64,000 nt of DNA, taken from the NCBI RefSeq assembly GCF_040049195.1, contig NZ_JBDZDL010000006.1; one strand, written 5' to 3'. Shown piece by piece: positions 18,395-26,763 of the stretch (position 1 is the first letter of the stretch; each line of letters begins with the position of its first letter). Made by a program: the position numbers and the translations under genes. This DNA comes from NCEH01 sp040049195 (GTDB lineage: Bacteria > Pseudomonadota > Alphaproteobacteria > Rhizobiales > Xanthobacteraceae). The notes under the pieces were generated by a model, which ran no database searches, was not told the origin of the DNA, and saw only the letters and a program-made list of their open reading frames with translations.

Positions 18395-19372
18395 ATGACC
18401 GCCAGCGCCTCAAAGGTCGAAGCGTCCCGGACCAGCGCCGATTATCGCCAGATTCAAAATGCCGCCGAGCACAAGGAGGCCGTGCGCCCGGACGGAAAAA
18501 ACGGGGCGCCGCAAACGGGTGCCCGCGCCTATCCCGTCCCGCCGCTGCCGCAGCAGCATCAGTCCAAGCCCGGCCGGGAAGCCACGCTCGATCCCGCCCC
18601 CTTTTATGACGCCCCGTTCTACAAGGGGTCGGACAAGTTGAAGGGCATGGCCGCGCTCATCACCGGCGCCGATTCTGGCATCGGGCGCTCGGTCGCGGTG
18701 CTGTTCGCGCGCGAAGGCGCAGACGTTGCGATCGTCTATCTCGACGAACACGCCGACGCGCAAGAGACGAAACAGGCGGTGGAACGGGAAGGCGCGCGCT
18801 GCATCATCATCAGCGGCGATGTCGCCGATGCCGGCTTCTGCCGCAAGGCGGTGGAAAGCGTGGTCCAAACCTTCGGGAAGCTCGACATTCTCGTGAACAA
18901 TGCCGCCTTCCAGCAGCATGGCGAGATGCTTGAGGATCTCGACGAGGCGCAGTTCGACCGCACGCTGAAGACCAATCTCTACGGCTATTTCCACATGGCC
19001 AAGGCGGCCGCGCCGCACATCGGCCCGGGCGGCTCGATCATCAATACCGGCTCCGTCACCGGCATCATGGGCAGTGCCAATCTTCTCGATTACTCGATGA
19101 CCAAGGGCGGCATCCACGCCTTCACCCGCGCGCTCGCGGGGCAGCTCCTGCCGCGCAGCATCCGCGTGAATGCGGTGGCGCCCGGCCCGGTGTGGACCCC
19201 GCTGAACCCCGCCGACCGCGACGCGGAGGACGTGAGCCAGTTCGGCGCGCAGACGAAGATGAAGCGGCCCGCGCAACCGGAAGAGATTGCGCCCGCCTAC
19301 GTCTTTCTGGCCTCGCCCCAATGCTCCAGCTTCATCACCGGGGAGATCTTGCCGATCATCGGCGGCTATTGA
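18395..19372 (+). CDS. SDR family oxidoreductase (YghA-like, stress-associated)
   Basis: NAD(P)-dependent short-chain dehydrogenase of 325 aa. A polar N-terminal extension (about 70 residues, Pro- and Gln-rich with PPLPQQHQ) precedes the Rossmann core, typical of the YghA/general-stress SDR group. Core motifs: ALITGADSGIGRSVA, DILVNNAA, and the catalytic YSMTK (Tyr-x-x-x-Lys), then RVNAVAPGPVWTPL. GAGGGAG at 18382-18388 supports the ATG at 18395 over the ATG at 18380. Substrate unknown; stress role is inferred from neighbours. Confidence 0.9.
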   Translation: MTASASKVEASRTSADYRQIQNAAEHKEAVRPDGKNGAPQTGARAYPVPPLPQQHQSKPGREATLDPAPFYDAPFYKGSDKLKGMAALITGADSGIGRSVAVLFAREGADVAIVYLDEHADAQETKQAVEREGARCIIISGDVADAGFCRKAVESVVQTFGKLDILVNNAAFQQHGEMLEDLDEAQFDRTLKTNLYGYFHMAKAAAPHIGPGGSIINTGSVTGIMGSANLLDYSMTKGGIHAFTRALAGQLLPRSIRVNAVAPGPVWTPLNPADRDAEDVSQFGAQTKMKRPAQPEEIAPAYVFLASPQCSSFITGEILPIIGGY

Positions 19373-19383
19373 GCCTCAGGCCT

Positions 19384-20304
19384 TCAGGCGAGGAATGCCA
19401 GCACTTCGTTCAGCGTCTCGCGCGGGCATTCCTCCTGGGGCGTGTGCCCGCAGGGCAGCGCGCGGCCGCGCACGTCGTCCGCCTTCTCGCGCCAGGTTGC
19501 CAGCACATCATAGAGCGCGCCCACCGTGCCGAGGCCGCCCCACAGGGCGAGCAGCGGGACTTTGATGCGCTTCTCCGCGTCCGCGGCATCGTGTTCGAGA
19601 TCGATGGTGGCGGCTGCGCGATAATCCTCGCAGATGGCGTGGATGGTCTGCGGTGTATAACAGCGCAGGTATTCGGCGAAGGCGGCGGGTTCCGTGGCGC
19701 CGGAAATCTTGATCTGCCCGGAAATATGCTCGTTCAAAAAGTATTCGCGATCATTCCCGATCATGCGCTCCGGCAGGGGAAAGCGCTGGATCAGGAAGAA
19801 CCACCAGAAGTAGCGCGTGGCGAACGCCTTGTCGGTGCGCGCATACATGGTGGCGGTGGGGGCGATGTCGAACAGCGCGACGCGTTCGACCGTATCGGGA
19901 AAATCCAGCGCCATGCGGTGCGCCACCCGCGCGCCCCGGTCGTGCGCCACCACCGCGAAGCGATCGAAGCCGAAGCGGCGCATGAGCGCGATCTGGTCCT
20001 TCGCCATCTCGCGCTTGGAATAGGCCTTATGGTTTTCCCCGCCCTCGGGCTTGGAACTGTCGCCATAGCCGCGCAAATCGGCGGCAATCACGGTGTGGGT
20101 GCGCGCCAGCTCCGGGGCGATCTTGCGCCAGGTCACATGGGTCTGGGGATGGCCGTGCAGAAGCAGCAGCGGCGGGCCCTCCCCCGCCTTCGCGGCACGC
20201 AGCGTGATGCCGCCGCCCACGTCCACGTCCAGCAGTTCGAACCCGTCCATGAGGGGTGCGGGGCCGAGGGAAACGATGTCGGCGGTCTCGCTCAGGCCAG
20301 CCAT
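19384..20304 (-). CDS. Alpha/beta hydrolase, haloacetate dehalogenase-like
   Basis: A 306-aa alpha/beta hydrolase closely patterned on fluoroacetate/haloacetate dehalogenases. Visible: HGHPQTHVTW (oxyanion region), VVAHDRGARVAHRMAL with the nucleophilic Asp and two carboxylate-binding Arg, FDIAPT with the acid Asp, the Tyr of CEDYRAA, and a C-terminal CGH for the catalytic His. In characterised fluoroacetate dehalogenase the halide pocket has His-Trp; here the matching YFWWFFL has Trp-Trp, so fluoride release is doubtful. Epoxide hydrolase or other hydrolysis remains possible. Its start overlaps the leuD-like gene by 13 bases: same operon. Confidence 0.82.
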   Translation of the reverse strand: MAGLSETADIVSLGPAPLMDGFELLDVDVGGGITLRAAKAGEGPPLLLLHGHPQTHVTWRKIAPELARTHTVIAADLRGYGDSSKPEGGENHKAYSKREMAKDQIALMRRFGFDRFAVVAHDRGARVAHRMALDFPDTVERVALFDIAPTATMYARTDKAFATRYFWWFFLIQRFPLPERMIGNDREYFLNEHISGQIKISGATEPAAFAEYLRCYTPQTIHAICEDYRAAATIDLEHDAADAEKRIKVPLLALWGGLGTVGALYDVLATWREKADDVRGRALPCGHTPQEECPRETLNEVLAFLA

Positions 20305-20900
20305 GGATTTCCCTTGAGATAGGCGGTTTCGAAGGCGGCGATGTCGTCGCGCGCCTGCAGGGTGGTGCCGATGGCGTCGAGGCCCAGCACCAGCGCCTCC
20401 TTGCGCGTCGCCTCGATCTCGAAGCGCAGCGAAAGCTCGGCGGCGGAGATGGTCTGGTTCGGCAGGTCGATGACGATCCGGCAGGTTTCGGGGTCGCTCG
20501 CGCGCGCCGAAAGCGCGGCCACATCCTCCTGCGGCAAGGTGATCGCGAGCAGGCCGTTGCGGGCGCAATTGTCGAAGAAGATGCCGGCGAACGAGGTGCC
20601 GATCAGCGCGCGGATGCCGTTTTGCGCGAGCCCCCACACCGCATGCTCGCGGCTCGACCCGCAGCCGAAATTCTCACCCACCACAAGAAACGCCGCCTCT
20701 TGCCAGGGCTCGCGATTGAGCACGAAATCCGCGCGCGGCGCGCCGTCGGGCCCATAGCGCAGCGCGGCGAAGGTGCCTTCCTTCAGGCCGGAGCGGTCGA
20801 CGCCCTTCAGGAATTGCTTGGGCATGATGACGTCGGTATCGACATTGGCCGCCGGCAGCGGCGCGGCGATGCCCTCGACCCGTGTGAAAGGCTGCATCAT
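20292..20900 (-). CDS. LeuD-like small subunit of an isopropylmalate-isomerase-type hydro-lyase
   Basis: Swivel-domain subunit (202 aa) of a two-subunit aconitase-family hydro-lyase. It has AAPLPAANVDTDVIMPKQFLK, the FGCGSSREHAVWGL active-site block and FFDNCARNGLLAI, so the fold and catalytic Ser are intact. The ATG overlaps the large-subunit stop (ATGA). The setting, with a hydrolase, an SDR, a GntR regulator and an importer but no leuB or leuA, argues for a catabolic paralogue and not the leucine-biosynthetic enzyme. If no other leuCD exists in the genome it could serve leucine synthesis. Confidence 0.88.
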   Translation of the reverse strand: MMQPFTRVEGIAAPLPAANVDTDVIMPKQFLKGVDRSGLKEGTFAALRYGPDGAPRADFVLNREPWQEAAFLVVGENFGCGSSREHAVWGLAQNGIRALIGTSFAGIFFDNCARNGLLAITLPQEDVAALSARASDPETCRIVIDLPNQTISAAELSLRFEIEATRKEALVLGLDAIGTTLQARDDIAAFETAYLKGNPWLA

Positions 20901-22315
20901 TCGGCTCCGAGATAGGGACGCGGATCGCAGATGCGGCCCGCAAGCGCCGCCGCCGCGACCATGGCCGGGCTCATGAGATGGGTGCGCCCGCCCGCGCCCT
21001 GGCGCCCCTCGAAATTGCGGTTGGTGCTGGAGGCGCAACGCTCGCCCGCGCCCAGCACATCGTCGTTCATGGCCAGGCACATGGAGCAGCCGGACTGGCG
21101 CCATTCGAAGCCGGCCTCGGCGAAGATGCGGTCCAGCCCCTCTTCTTCCGCCTGCCGCTTCACCGCGCTCGATCCCGGCACCACCATGGCCCGCACGCCC
21201 GGCGCCACCGTGTGGCCGCGCACCACGCAAGCCGCGTCGCGCAGATCCTCGATGCGGGCATTGGTGCAGGAGCCGATGAAGGCGCGCTGGATGGCGATGT
21301 CCTCCAGCGCCGTGCCGGGGGTAAGGCCCATGTAAGCGAGCGCCCGCTCCATGTCGCGCCGCCGGTCGGGATCGGCCTCCAGCGCCGGGTCGGGCACCTG
21401 CCCGCCGATGGGCGCGGCCTGGTCCGGGCTGGTGCCCCAGGTCACCATGGGGGCGATGGCGGCGGCATCGATGCGCACCTCGCGGTCGAACACCGCGTCG
21501 GCATCGCTCGCCAGTTCCCGCCAGCGGGAAACGGCCATATCCCACAATTCACCCTTGGGCGCGCGCGGGCGGTCCTTGAGATAGGCGAAGACGGTCTCGT
21601 CCGGTGCGATCAGGGCGCCGCGCGCGCCGCATTCCACCGCCATGTTGCAGAGGGTCATGCGCCCTTCCATGCTGAGCGCGGAAATGGCCTCGCCGGCAAA
21701 TTCCACCGCCGAGCCGGTGGCCCCGGAGGCGCCGATGTCGCGGATCAGCGCCATCACGATGTCCTTCGCCCGCACCCCCGGCCCGAGCGCGCCGGAAACC
21801 GTCACGCGCAGGGATTTCAGCCGCTGGTAGACCAGGGTCTGGGTCGCCAGATAATGCTCGATGTCGGAGGTGCCGATACCGAAGCCGAGCGTGCCGAACG
21901 CCCCGTAGGTGGTGGTGTGGCTGTCGCCGGCGGCGATCACCAGGCCCGGCAGCACGAGGCCGATCTCGGGCATCACCACATGCTCGATCCCCTGCTGGGG
22001 ATGCAGCACGTCGAACAATTCGATGCCGAAGTCCCGGCAGTTCTGCGCGAAATAGACCGCTTGGCGCTGCGCGTCGTCATCGGGCATCCGGGCGGTGCGG
22101 GCGCTGGCGGTGGAATTCACATGGTCCACCGTGCCGAGCGCCGCCTTGGGACGCCAGAGCGGGCGCCCCGCCTCGCGCAGGCCGGTGAAGGCCTGCGGGC
22201 TGGTGTATTCGTTCAGCACCGTGCGGTCGATATAGAGCAGCACCTGCCGCCCGTCCGCATCGAGGCGGCGGACGGTGTGGGCGTCCACCAGCTTGTCATA
22301 GAGGGTTCTGGCCAA
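20897..22315 (-). CDS. LeuC-like large subunit of an isopropylmalate-isomerase-type hydro-lyase
   Basis: [4Fe-4S] subunit (472 aa) that with the LeuD-like protein dehydrates/rehydrates a hydroxy-dicarboxylic acid, shifting its hydroxyl. Cluster ligands are intact in FIGSCTN and QSGCSMCL. Compared with biosynthetic LeuC, the CGDSHTxTHG block reads AAGDSHTTTYG and the GPEQG loop reads MPEIG, a sign of different substrate. The start is a TTG at 22315, giving the family-typical ARTLYDKLVDAH; the frame is open to an ATG at 22390 but that extension is not LeuC-like. Other candidates are dimethylmaleate- or citramalate-type hydratases. Confidence 0.88.
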   Translation of the reverse strand: MARTLYDKLVDAHTVRRLDADGRQVLLYIDRTVLNEYTSPQAFTGLREAGRPLWRPKAALGTVDHVNSTASARTARMPDDDAQRQAVYFAQNCRDFGIELFDVLHPQQGIEHVVMPEIGLVLPGLVIAAGDSHTTTYGAFGTLGFGIGTSDIEHYLATQTLVYQRLKSLRVTVSGALGPGVRAKDIVMALIRDIGASGATGSAVEFAGEAISALSMEGRMTLCNMAVECGARGALIAPDETVFAYLKDRPRAPKGELWDMAVSRWRELASDADAVFDREVRIDAAAIAPMVTWGTSPDQAAPIGGQVPDPALEADPDRRRDMERALAYMGLTPGTALEDIAIQRAFIGSCTNARIEDLRDAACVVRGHTVAPGVRAMVVPGSSAVKRQAEEEGLDRIFAEAGFEWRQSGCSMCLAMNDDVLGAGERCASSTNRNFEGRQGAGGRTHLMSPAMVAAAALAGRICDPRPYLGAE

Positions 22316-22435
22316 GGTGCGCTCTCGCTCTCCTGCGTCGGCGGCGATCATGCATCCGATTGCCGCGCGGCGGTGATGCAAACTGCGCATGAATGCGTGC
22401 GCGAACCGGCATGCAGCCCGGCATGCTCGCCCGCG

Positions 22436-23212
22436 CTACACCAGCATCTGCATGTCGCCGTCGATCGCGATCGCCTGGCCGGAAATGGTCGCGCCCAGCG
22501 GCGAGGCGAGGAACACCGCCATGTTGGCGAGATGCTGGGGCGGGATCAGGCATTTCAGCGAGGTGGCGGAAAGCGCCATGGCCTGCACCTCGGCCATGGA
22601 AAGATTGCGCTCGCGCGCCTTGTTCTCGAACACCGAGCGGATGCGCGGCCCATCCACCGAGCCGGGCAAAATCGCGTTGGCGCGGATGCCGAATTCGCCC
22701 AGCTCCATGGCCAGCGACTTGATGAAGCCGATCACCCCCCATTTCGCCGCCGCATAGGGCGAGCGCAGCGGAAAGCCGAACCGCCCGGCGGCCGACGACA
22801 GGCCGATGATCGAGGCGTTCTTGCTCGCCTTCAGCGCCGGCACGGCAAGGCGCGTCACGTTGAAATGGCCGGTGATGTCCACGGCGAGCGTGCGGTCCCA
22901 ATCGGCGGGGTCGATCTGGTCCACCCGGCCCGTGGGCCCGGCGATGCCGGCATTGTTCACCAGCACGTCGAGCCCGCCGAGGCGCGCCAGCGCGGCATCC
23001 ATGAACACCTGCACGCCGGCGCGGTCGGAAACGTCGCAATAGCTGCCGGTCAGGTCGGGATCGTTCTGCGGCAAAGCGGCGAGCGCGGCCGCGTCCACGT
23101 CGCACACTTCCACCCGCGCGCCCTCGCGGGCGAAGGCGCGGGCGATCTCCAGGCCGATGCCTCCGGCCCCAGCCGTCACGATGGTGCGCAGGCCGGCAAT
23201 TCCCATGTCCAT
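22436..23212 (-). CDS. SDR family oxidoreductase (module I)
   Basis: NAD(P)-dependent dehydrogenase of 258 aa. Motifs: TIVTAGAGGIGLEIARAFA (cofactor loop), CDVSD, DVLVNNAGIAGP, SSAAGRFGFPLRSPYAAAKWG with the YxxxK catalytic pair, and NAILPGSVDGPR. The YxxxK is preceded by the catalytic Ser. The segment IRSVFENKARE between strands 6 and 7 is typical of hydroxy-acid SDRs. GGGAGAG lies five bases before the ATG at 23212. Between leuC-like and GntR-1 genes on the same strand; likely oxidises a hydroxy intermediate of this pathway. Confidence 0.88.
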   Translation of the reverse strand: MDMGIAGLRTIVTAGAGGIGLEIARAFAREGARVEVCDVDAAALAALPQNDPDLTGSYCDVSDRAGVQVFMDAALARLGGLDVLVNNAGIAGPTGRVDQIDPADWDRTLAVDITGHFNVTRLAVPALKASKNASIIGLSSAAGRFGFPLRSPYAAAKWGVIGFIKSLAMELGEFGIRANAILPGSVDGPRIRSVFENKARERNLSMAEVQAMALSATSLKCLIPPQHLANMAVFLASPLGATISGQAIAIDGDMQMLV

Positions 23213-23265
23213 GGCGTCTCTCCCTCGGCGTTTCGCCGTTCTTGATTGGGTCGCGCGGCGCCGGT

Positions 23266-24009
23266 TCAGTCCGGCAGGATGCCGCGCGAGAGGATGAAGT
23301 CTCCGGCGCTCCAGATGTCCGCCAGCAGCGCCTCGCGCGCCGCCGTGCCGTCGCGCCGGCGCATGGCCTCGACCAGGGCGGCGTGGTGGATATGCGCCTC
23401 GCCCTCGCGCACGCGCTCCGGCCCGGCCTGGAAATCCAGGTTCAGCACCGGGCCGATCTGCAGCCACAGGCTCTCGATCATGGTGAACAAGGTGGGCAGG
23501 CGGGCAGCGCGATAAAGCGCGAAATGCAAATCCTTGTTGAAATGCATGGCCGCGGCGCCGTCGGGCCGGGGCTTGTCGCGCTCGGCGGCGAACGCGCGCT
23601 CGCAGCGGATGATCTCGTCCAGGTCGGCGTCGTCTGCATTGGCCGCCGCGGTCTCGGCCGCAAGGCCTTCCAGGCTGGAGCGGATGAGCCGCAATTCCTC
23701 GAACCGCGCCCGCGACATGAGCGGCACGCGCACGGCGCGGTTGGGCAGCACCTCCAGCGCATTCTCGGCCGCGAGGCGCGAGACCGCCTCGCGCACCGGC
23801 ATGGCGCTGGTGCCGATGGCGCCCGCGAGCCCGCGCAGCGTGAACCGCTCGCCCGGCGCGGCGCGCCCCGCCAGCAGCAATTCCTTGAGGTCGCGATAGA
23901 CCGTGTCCGCCAGCGTGACGCGGACGATGCGGCCCATGCGGGTGCCGAGCGTTTCGTCGCTTGCCGGAGCGGGGTCGTCGGCGGGGAGAGGCTTGTGTTC
24001 CATCACCAT
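23266..24009 (-). CDS. GntR-family regulator with FCD ligand domain (GntR-1)
   Basis: Transcriptional regulator of the FadR/FCD subgroup, 247 aa. An N-terminal winged helix (residues about 32-95; LADTVYRDLKELLLAGRAAPGERFTLRGLAGAIGTSAMPVREAVSRL) is followed by an all-helical FCD domain with the metal/effector residues around HFNKDLHFALYRAA and HIHHAALVEAM. Such proteins usually repress catabolic operons and respond to carboxylic acids. It sits at the centre of module I, divergent from the importer genes. ATGs at 24009 and 24003 are both possible. A TGTGATCACA palindrome lies 12 bases upstream. Confidence 0.9.
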   Translation of the reverse strand: MVMEHKPLPADDPAPASDETLGTRMGRIVRVTLADTVYRDLKELLLAGRAAPGERFTLRGLAGAIGTSAMPVREAVSRLAAENALEVLPNRAVRVPLMSRARFEELRLIRSSLEGLAAETAAANADDADLDEIIRCERAFAAERDKPRPDGAAAMHFNKDLHFALYRAARLPTLFTMIESLWLQIGPVLNLDFQAGPERVREGEAHIHHAALVEAMRRRDGTAAREALLADIWSAGDFILSRGILPD

Positions 24010-24020
24010 CGTCTGCTACG

Positions 24021-24030
24021 TGTGATCACA
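24021..24030. promoter_or_regulatory. Putative GntR-1 operator
   Basis: TGTGATCACA is a perfect 10-bp palindrome between the divergent GntR-1 gene and the importer operon, and resembles FCD-type GntR operators in size and symmetry. A second inverted repeat, TTGCCG-N7-CGGCAA (24040-24058), follows in the same gap. Binding is inferred only from position. Confidence 0.5.
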
Positions 24031-24149
24031 GATAACAGATTGCCGCGTCAATCGGCAACACTTCCGTCGTCGGATGCAAGGAGGACCCGCCCGCCAGGCG
24101 TCAACCTCCTGCGGTTCCCGGCGCGGAGCCATAGGGAAGAAACAACGCC

Positions 24150-25427
24150 ATGACCGAAAAGCCCCATCCCGCCACGATTCTGTCTGCGCCTCTCCCCCGC
24201 CGCCGGGTCCTCCAGGGCCTCGGGGCCGCCGCCCTCGTGGGCGGCGTCGGCATGCCCGCCATCGTGAAGGCGCAGGCCGACACCATCACCTTCGGCCACC
24301 TCACTCCGCTCACCGGCTTTCTGGGCCCGCTCGGCGCCTATGGGCAGATGGGCGTGCAGCTCGCGGTGGAAGAGATCAACGCCGCCGGCGGCGTGAACGG
24401 CCGCAAGATCAATCTGATCATGGAAGACAGCGTCAATCCCGCCACCGCCTCCTCCAAGGCCGAGCGCTATATCGAGCGCGACAAGGCGGCGGTGATCATC
24501 GGCGAGATTTCCTCCGCCTCCTGCCTCGCCATCGCCCAGGTGGCCGCCCGCAACAAGATCGTGTTCGTCAACACCGGCGGCAATTCGGACGCCCTGCGCG
24601 GCAAGGATTGCAACCGCTACATGTTCCATGTGGAAGGCGCCAACACCCAATACGTGAAGGCGGTGGGCGCGGCGATGCTGCGCGACGGCCTCATCAAGGG
24701 CAAGAAGCTGTTCTTCCTCACCGCCGACTATGCCTTCGGCCACGATCTCTCCCGCGTCGCCAAGCTCTATATCAAAGCCAATGGCGGCGAGGTGATCGCC
24801 GACGAGCTGGTGCCCACAGACGCCTCGGACTTCTCGGCCTATATGCTGAAGATCCGCCAGATGAAGCCGGACGTGGTGATCTCCAACCTCGCGGGCAACC
24901 AGATCACCAATTTCATCAAGCAATATGCCGAATTCGGCCTGCCCTTCCCGTTCGGCGGCTTCGGCTTCGACACCGCCGTGGCGTGGGGCGCCGGCAAGGG
25001 CAATTTCGGCGGCGTGTGGCCGTGCATCTGGCACCACGACGTGGATGCCGCTTCCTCCAAGGCGTTCGTTGCGGCGTTCGTGAAGAAATACGGCAAGCCG
25101 CCGGAGAACCAGGCCTGGGGCGACTACGTCGCCACCAAGACGGTCGCGCGCGCCATGAACGAAACCAAGAGCACCGACAGCGCGCAGATCATCGGCTTCT
25201 TCGAGAAGGAGCCGAAGCTCGACATCCTGAAGGGCCGCGAGGGCTATTACCGGGCGTGGGATCACCAGCTGATCCAGGAGATGTACACCATCACCGCCAA
25301 GCCCGTGGCCCAGGTGAAGGACCAGTGGGACCTGATGGTGCTCGGCAAGGCGGTGCCGGCAGCCAATGACGCGCTCGACGTGATCGCGCCGACGCCGGCG
25401 GAAAACGCCTGCTCGTTCCCGGTCTGA
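24150..25427 (+). CDS. Branched-chain-type ABC importer substrate-binding protein (module I)
   Basis: Periplasmic type I binding protein of the LivK/AmiC (Peripla_BP_6) class, 425 aa. The N-terminus has a twin-arginine-like PRRRVLQGLG signal with hydrophobic stretch and AQA cleavage, hence probably Tat-exported. Core features: ITFGHLTPLTGFLGPLGAYGQMG, VNGRKINLIMEDSVNPA, and VVISNLAGNQITNFIKQ. It binds a small carboxylate, amino acid or amide; the true ligand is unknown. First gene of the module I importer, divergent from GntR-1. A 375-base repeat-bearing gap separates it from the permease. Confidence 0.9.
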   Translation: MTEKPHPATILSAPLPRRRVLQGLGAAALVGGVGMPAIVKAQADTITFGHLTPLTGFLGPLGAYGQMGVQLAVEEINAAGGVNGRKINLIMEDSVNPATASSKAERYIERDKAAVIIGEISSASCLAIAQVAARNKIVFVNTGGNSDALRGKDCNRYMFHVEGANTQYVKAVGAAMLRDGLIKGKKLFFLTADYAFGHDLSRVAKLYIKANGGEVIADELVPTDASDFSAYMLKIRQMKPDVVISNLAGNQITNFIKQYAEFGLPFPFGGFGFDTAVAWGAGKGNFGGVWPCIWHHDVDAASSKAFVAAFVKKYGKPPENQAWGDYVATKTVARAMNETKSTDSAQIIGFFEKEPKLDILKGREGYYRAWDHQLIQEMYTITAKPVAQVKDQWDLMVLGKAVPAANDALDVIAPTPAENACSFPV

Positions 25428-25464
25428 GAAAGAACCGATCGAACCCGCTGCGCCGCCCTTTTCT

Positions 25465-25577
25465 CTCTCCCCACCCTCCCCCGCACGCGGGAGAGGGAGC
25501 CCGTTTCGGAAGGCAGGAGAAAAGCTCCTTCCTGAACCCACCAATCCCCTCTCCCGCTTGGGGGTTAGGGAGGGGGC
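25465..25577. repeat. GC-rich palindromic intergenic repeat, copy 1 (two arms)
   Basis: Left arm 25465-25500 (CCCTCCCCCGCACGCGGGAG core) and right arm 25545-25577 (CCCCTCTCCCGCTTGGGGG core) are each self-complementary and inverted with respect to each other. The same element recurs at 25656, 29317, 33098, 37497 and 41836. The gap 25428-25802 (375 bases) holds this copy, copy 2 and a hairpin, but no gene. Confidence 0.75.
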
Positions 25578-25655
25578 AAACGGCGGAGAGACATGGAGCG
25601 GCAAGGGCGCTCTTCCGGCGCTCTCCCGGCGCGCAGCCGCCCTCGCTTCGCTCGG

Positions 25656-25765
25656 CCCCTCCCCACCCTCCCCCGCACGCGGGAGAGGGAGCCTTCCGGG
25701 GATATCGGAACCGCGGCCCTCGCTCGCGACCGCCCGTCCCTCCTCCGAATATGGAGAGGGACGGG
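25656..25765. repeat. GC-rich palindromic repeat, copy 2, plus hairpin
   Basis: 25656-25692 repeats the left arm of copy 1 (CCCACCCTCCCCCGCACGCG...). It is followed by a 13-bp hairpin with one bulge at 25733-25765 (CCCGTCCCT ... AGGGACGGG), 38 bases before the LivH start, which could affect translation or mRNA stability of the permease genes. Confidence 0.65.
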
Positions 25766-25802
25766 CAAGGCGCCCCGCATCGCCCTCAGGACGAAGATCG
25801 CC

Positions 25803-26684
25803 ATGCCTCTCGAACTCGTCTTCCTCATCGAGCAATTGCTCAACGGCCTTCTGGTGGGCGTCGCCTATCTGCTGATCGCGCTCGGCCTCTCGCTGATCTT
25901 CTCGCTCGGCGGCATCGTGAACCTCGCCCATGGCGGCTTCTATGCCATCGGCGCCTATATCGCGGTGGAAGTGGGCAATCGCTTCGGCTTTCCCGCCGCC
26001 TTCCTCGCCGCGCCGCTCAGCGTGGCGTTGATCGGCGTGGTGATCGAGCGGGTGCTGTTCTCGCGCTTCTATCGCGCCGATCCCATCCTCTCCTTGCTGC
26101 TCACCTTCGGCCTCGCCATGGTGATCGAGCAGGCGCTGCGCATGGCCTTCGGCGCCACGCCGATCCCGTTCGCGATCCCCCAATTCCTGCGCGGACAAGT
26201 GTTCATCGGCGACTTCATCTATTCGCGCTATCGCCTCGCCATCCTGCTGGTGGCCATGGCCGCCGTGCTCGGCCTGTGGCTGCTGCTCCAGCGCACCGCC
26301 TTCGGCCGCGTGGTGCGGGCCGGGGTGCAGAACCCCGACATGGTGGGCGCGCTCGGCATCTCGCTGCGGCCGTACCTCACGGCGGTCGCCGCCATCGGCA
26401 TCGGCCTCGCCGGGCTGGCGGGCGTGATGCTCGCGCCCATCTCCGGCGTGCATCCGGCCATGGGCGCGGAAATCCTCACCGCCTCGTTCGTGGTGGTGGT
26501 CATCGGCGGCCTCGGCTCGTTCTGGGGCGTGGTGGCGGCGGGGCTGCTGGTGGGCGTGGTGCGCGGGCTGACCGTGTATTTCCTGCCGCCGGCCGCCGAG
26601 GCCTCCATGTACATGCTGATGCTGCTGGTGCTGCTGGTCCGCCCGCGCGGGCTGTTCGGCGAACGCATCCTGCGGTTCGAGTGA
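25803..26684 (+). CDS. Branched-chain-type ABC permease LivH (module I)
   Basis: Inner-membrane permease of 293 aa, eight predicted helices. It has the LivH features: LNGLLVGVAYLLIALGLSLIFSLGGIVNLAHGGFYAIGAY near the start, and the ATPase-contacting loop with the EAA-like GISLRPYLTAVAAIGIGLAGLAGVM. Pairs with the LivM half of the next gene. The start at 25803 gives MPLELVFLIEQ, as usual; the frame is open upstream through repeat DNA but this is not coding. Stop lies 79 bases before the chosen start of the fusion gene. Confidence 0.92.
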   Translation: MPLELVFLIEQLLNGLLVGVAYLLIALGLSLIFSLGGIVNLAHGGFYAIGAYIAVEVGNRFGFPAAFLAAPLSVALIGVVIERVLFSRFYRADPILSLLLTFGLAMVIEQALRMAFGATPIPFAIPQFLRGQVFIGDFIYSRYRLAILLVAMAAVLGLWLLLQRTAFGRVVRAGVQNPDMVGALGISLRPYLTAVAAIGIGLAGLAGVMLAPISGVHPAMGAEILTASFVVVVIGGLGSFWGVVAAGLLVGVVRGLTVYFLPPAAEASMYMLMLLVLLVRPRGLFGERILRFE

Positions 26685-26763
26685 GGCGGCCGCGATGCAC
26701 CAGCCTGTCAGCCGCCGCGACACCGCAATCCCCGCCTCCGCCGACCCTGCGAAAGGGAGCGCA

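Noticed and set aside
20897..22390. Calling the pair at 20292-22315 plain leucine-biosynthetic leuCD
   Set aside because: LeuC departs from biosynthetic sequences at two active-site blocks and the context is catabolic; named only as LeuC/LeuD-like.
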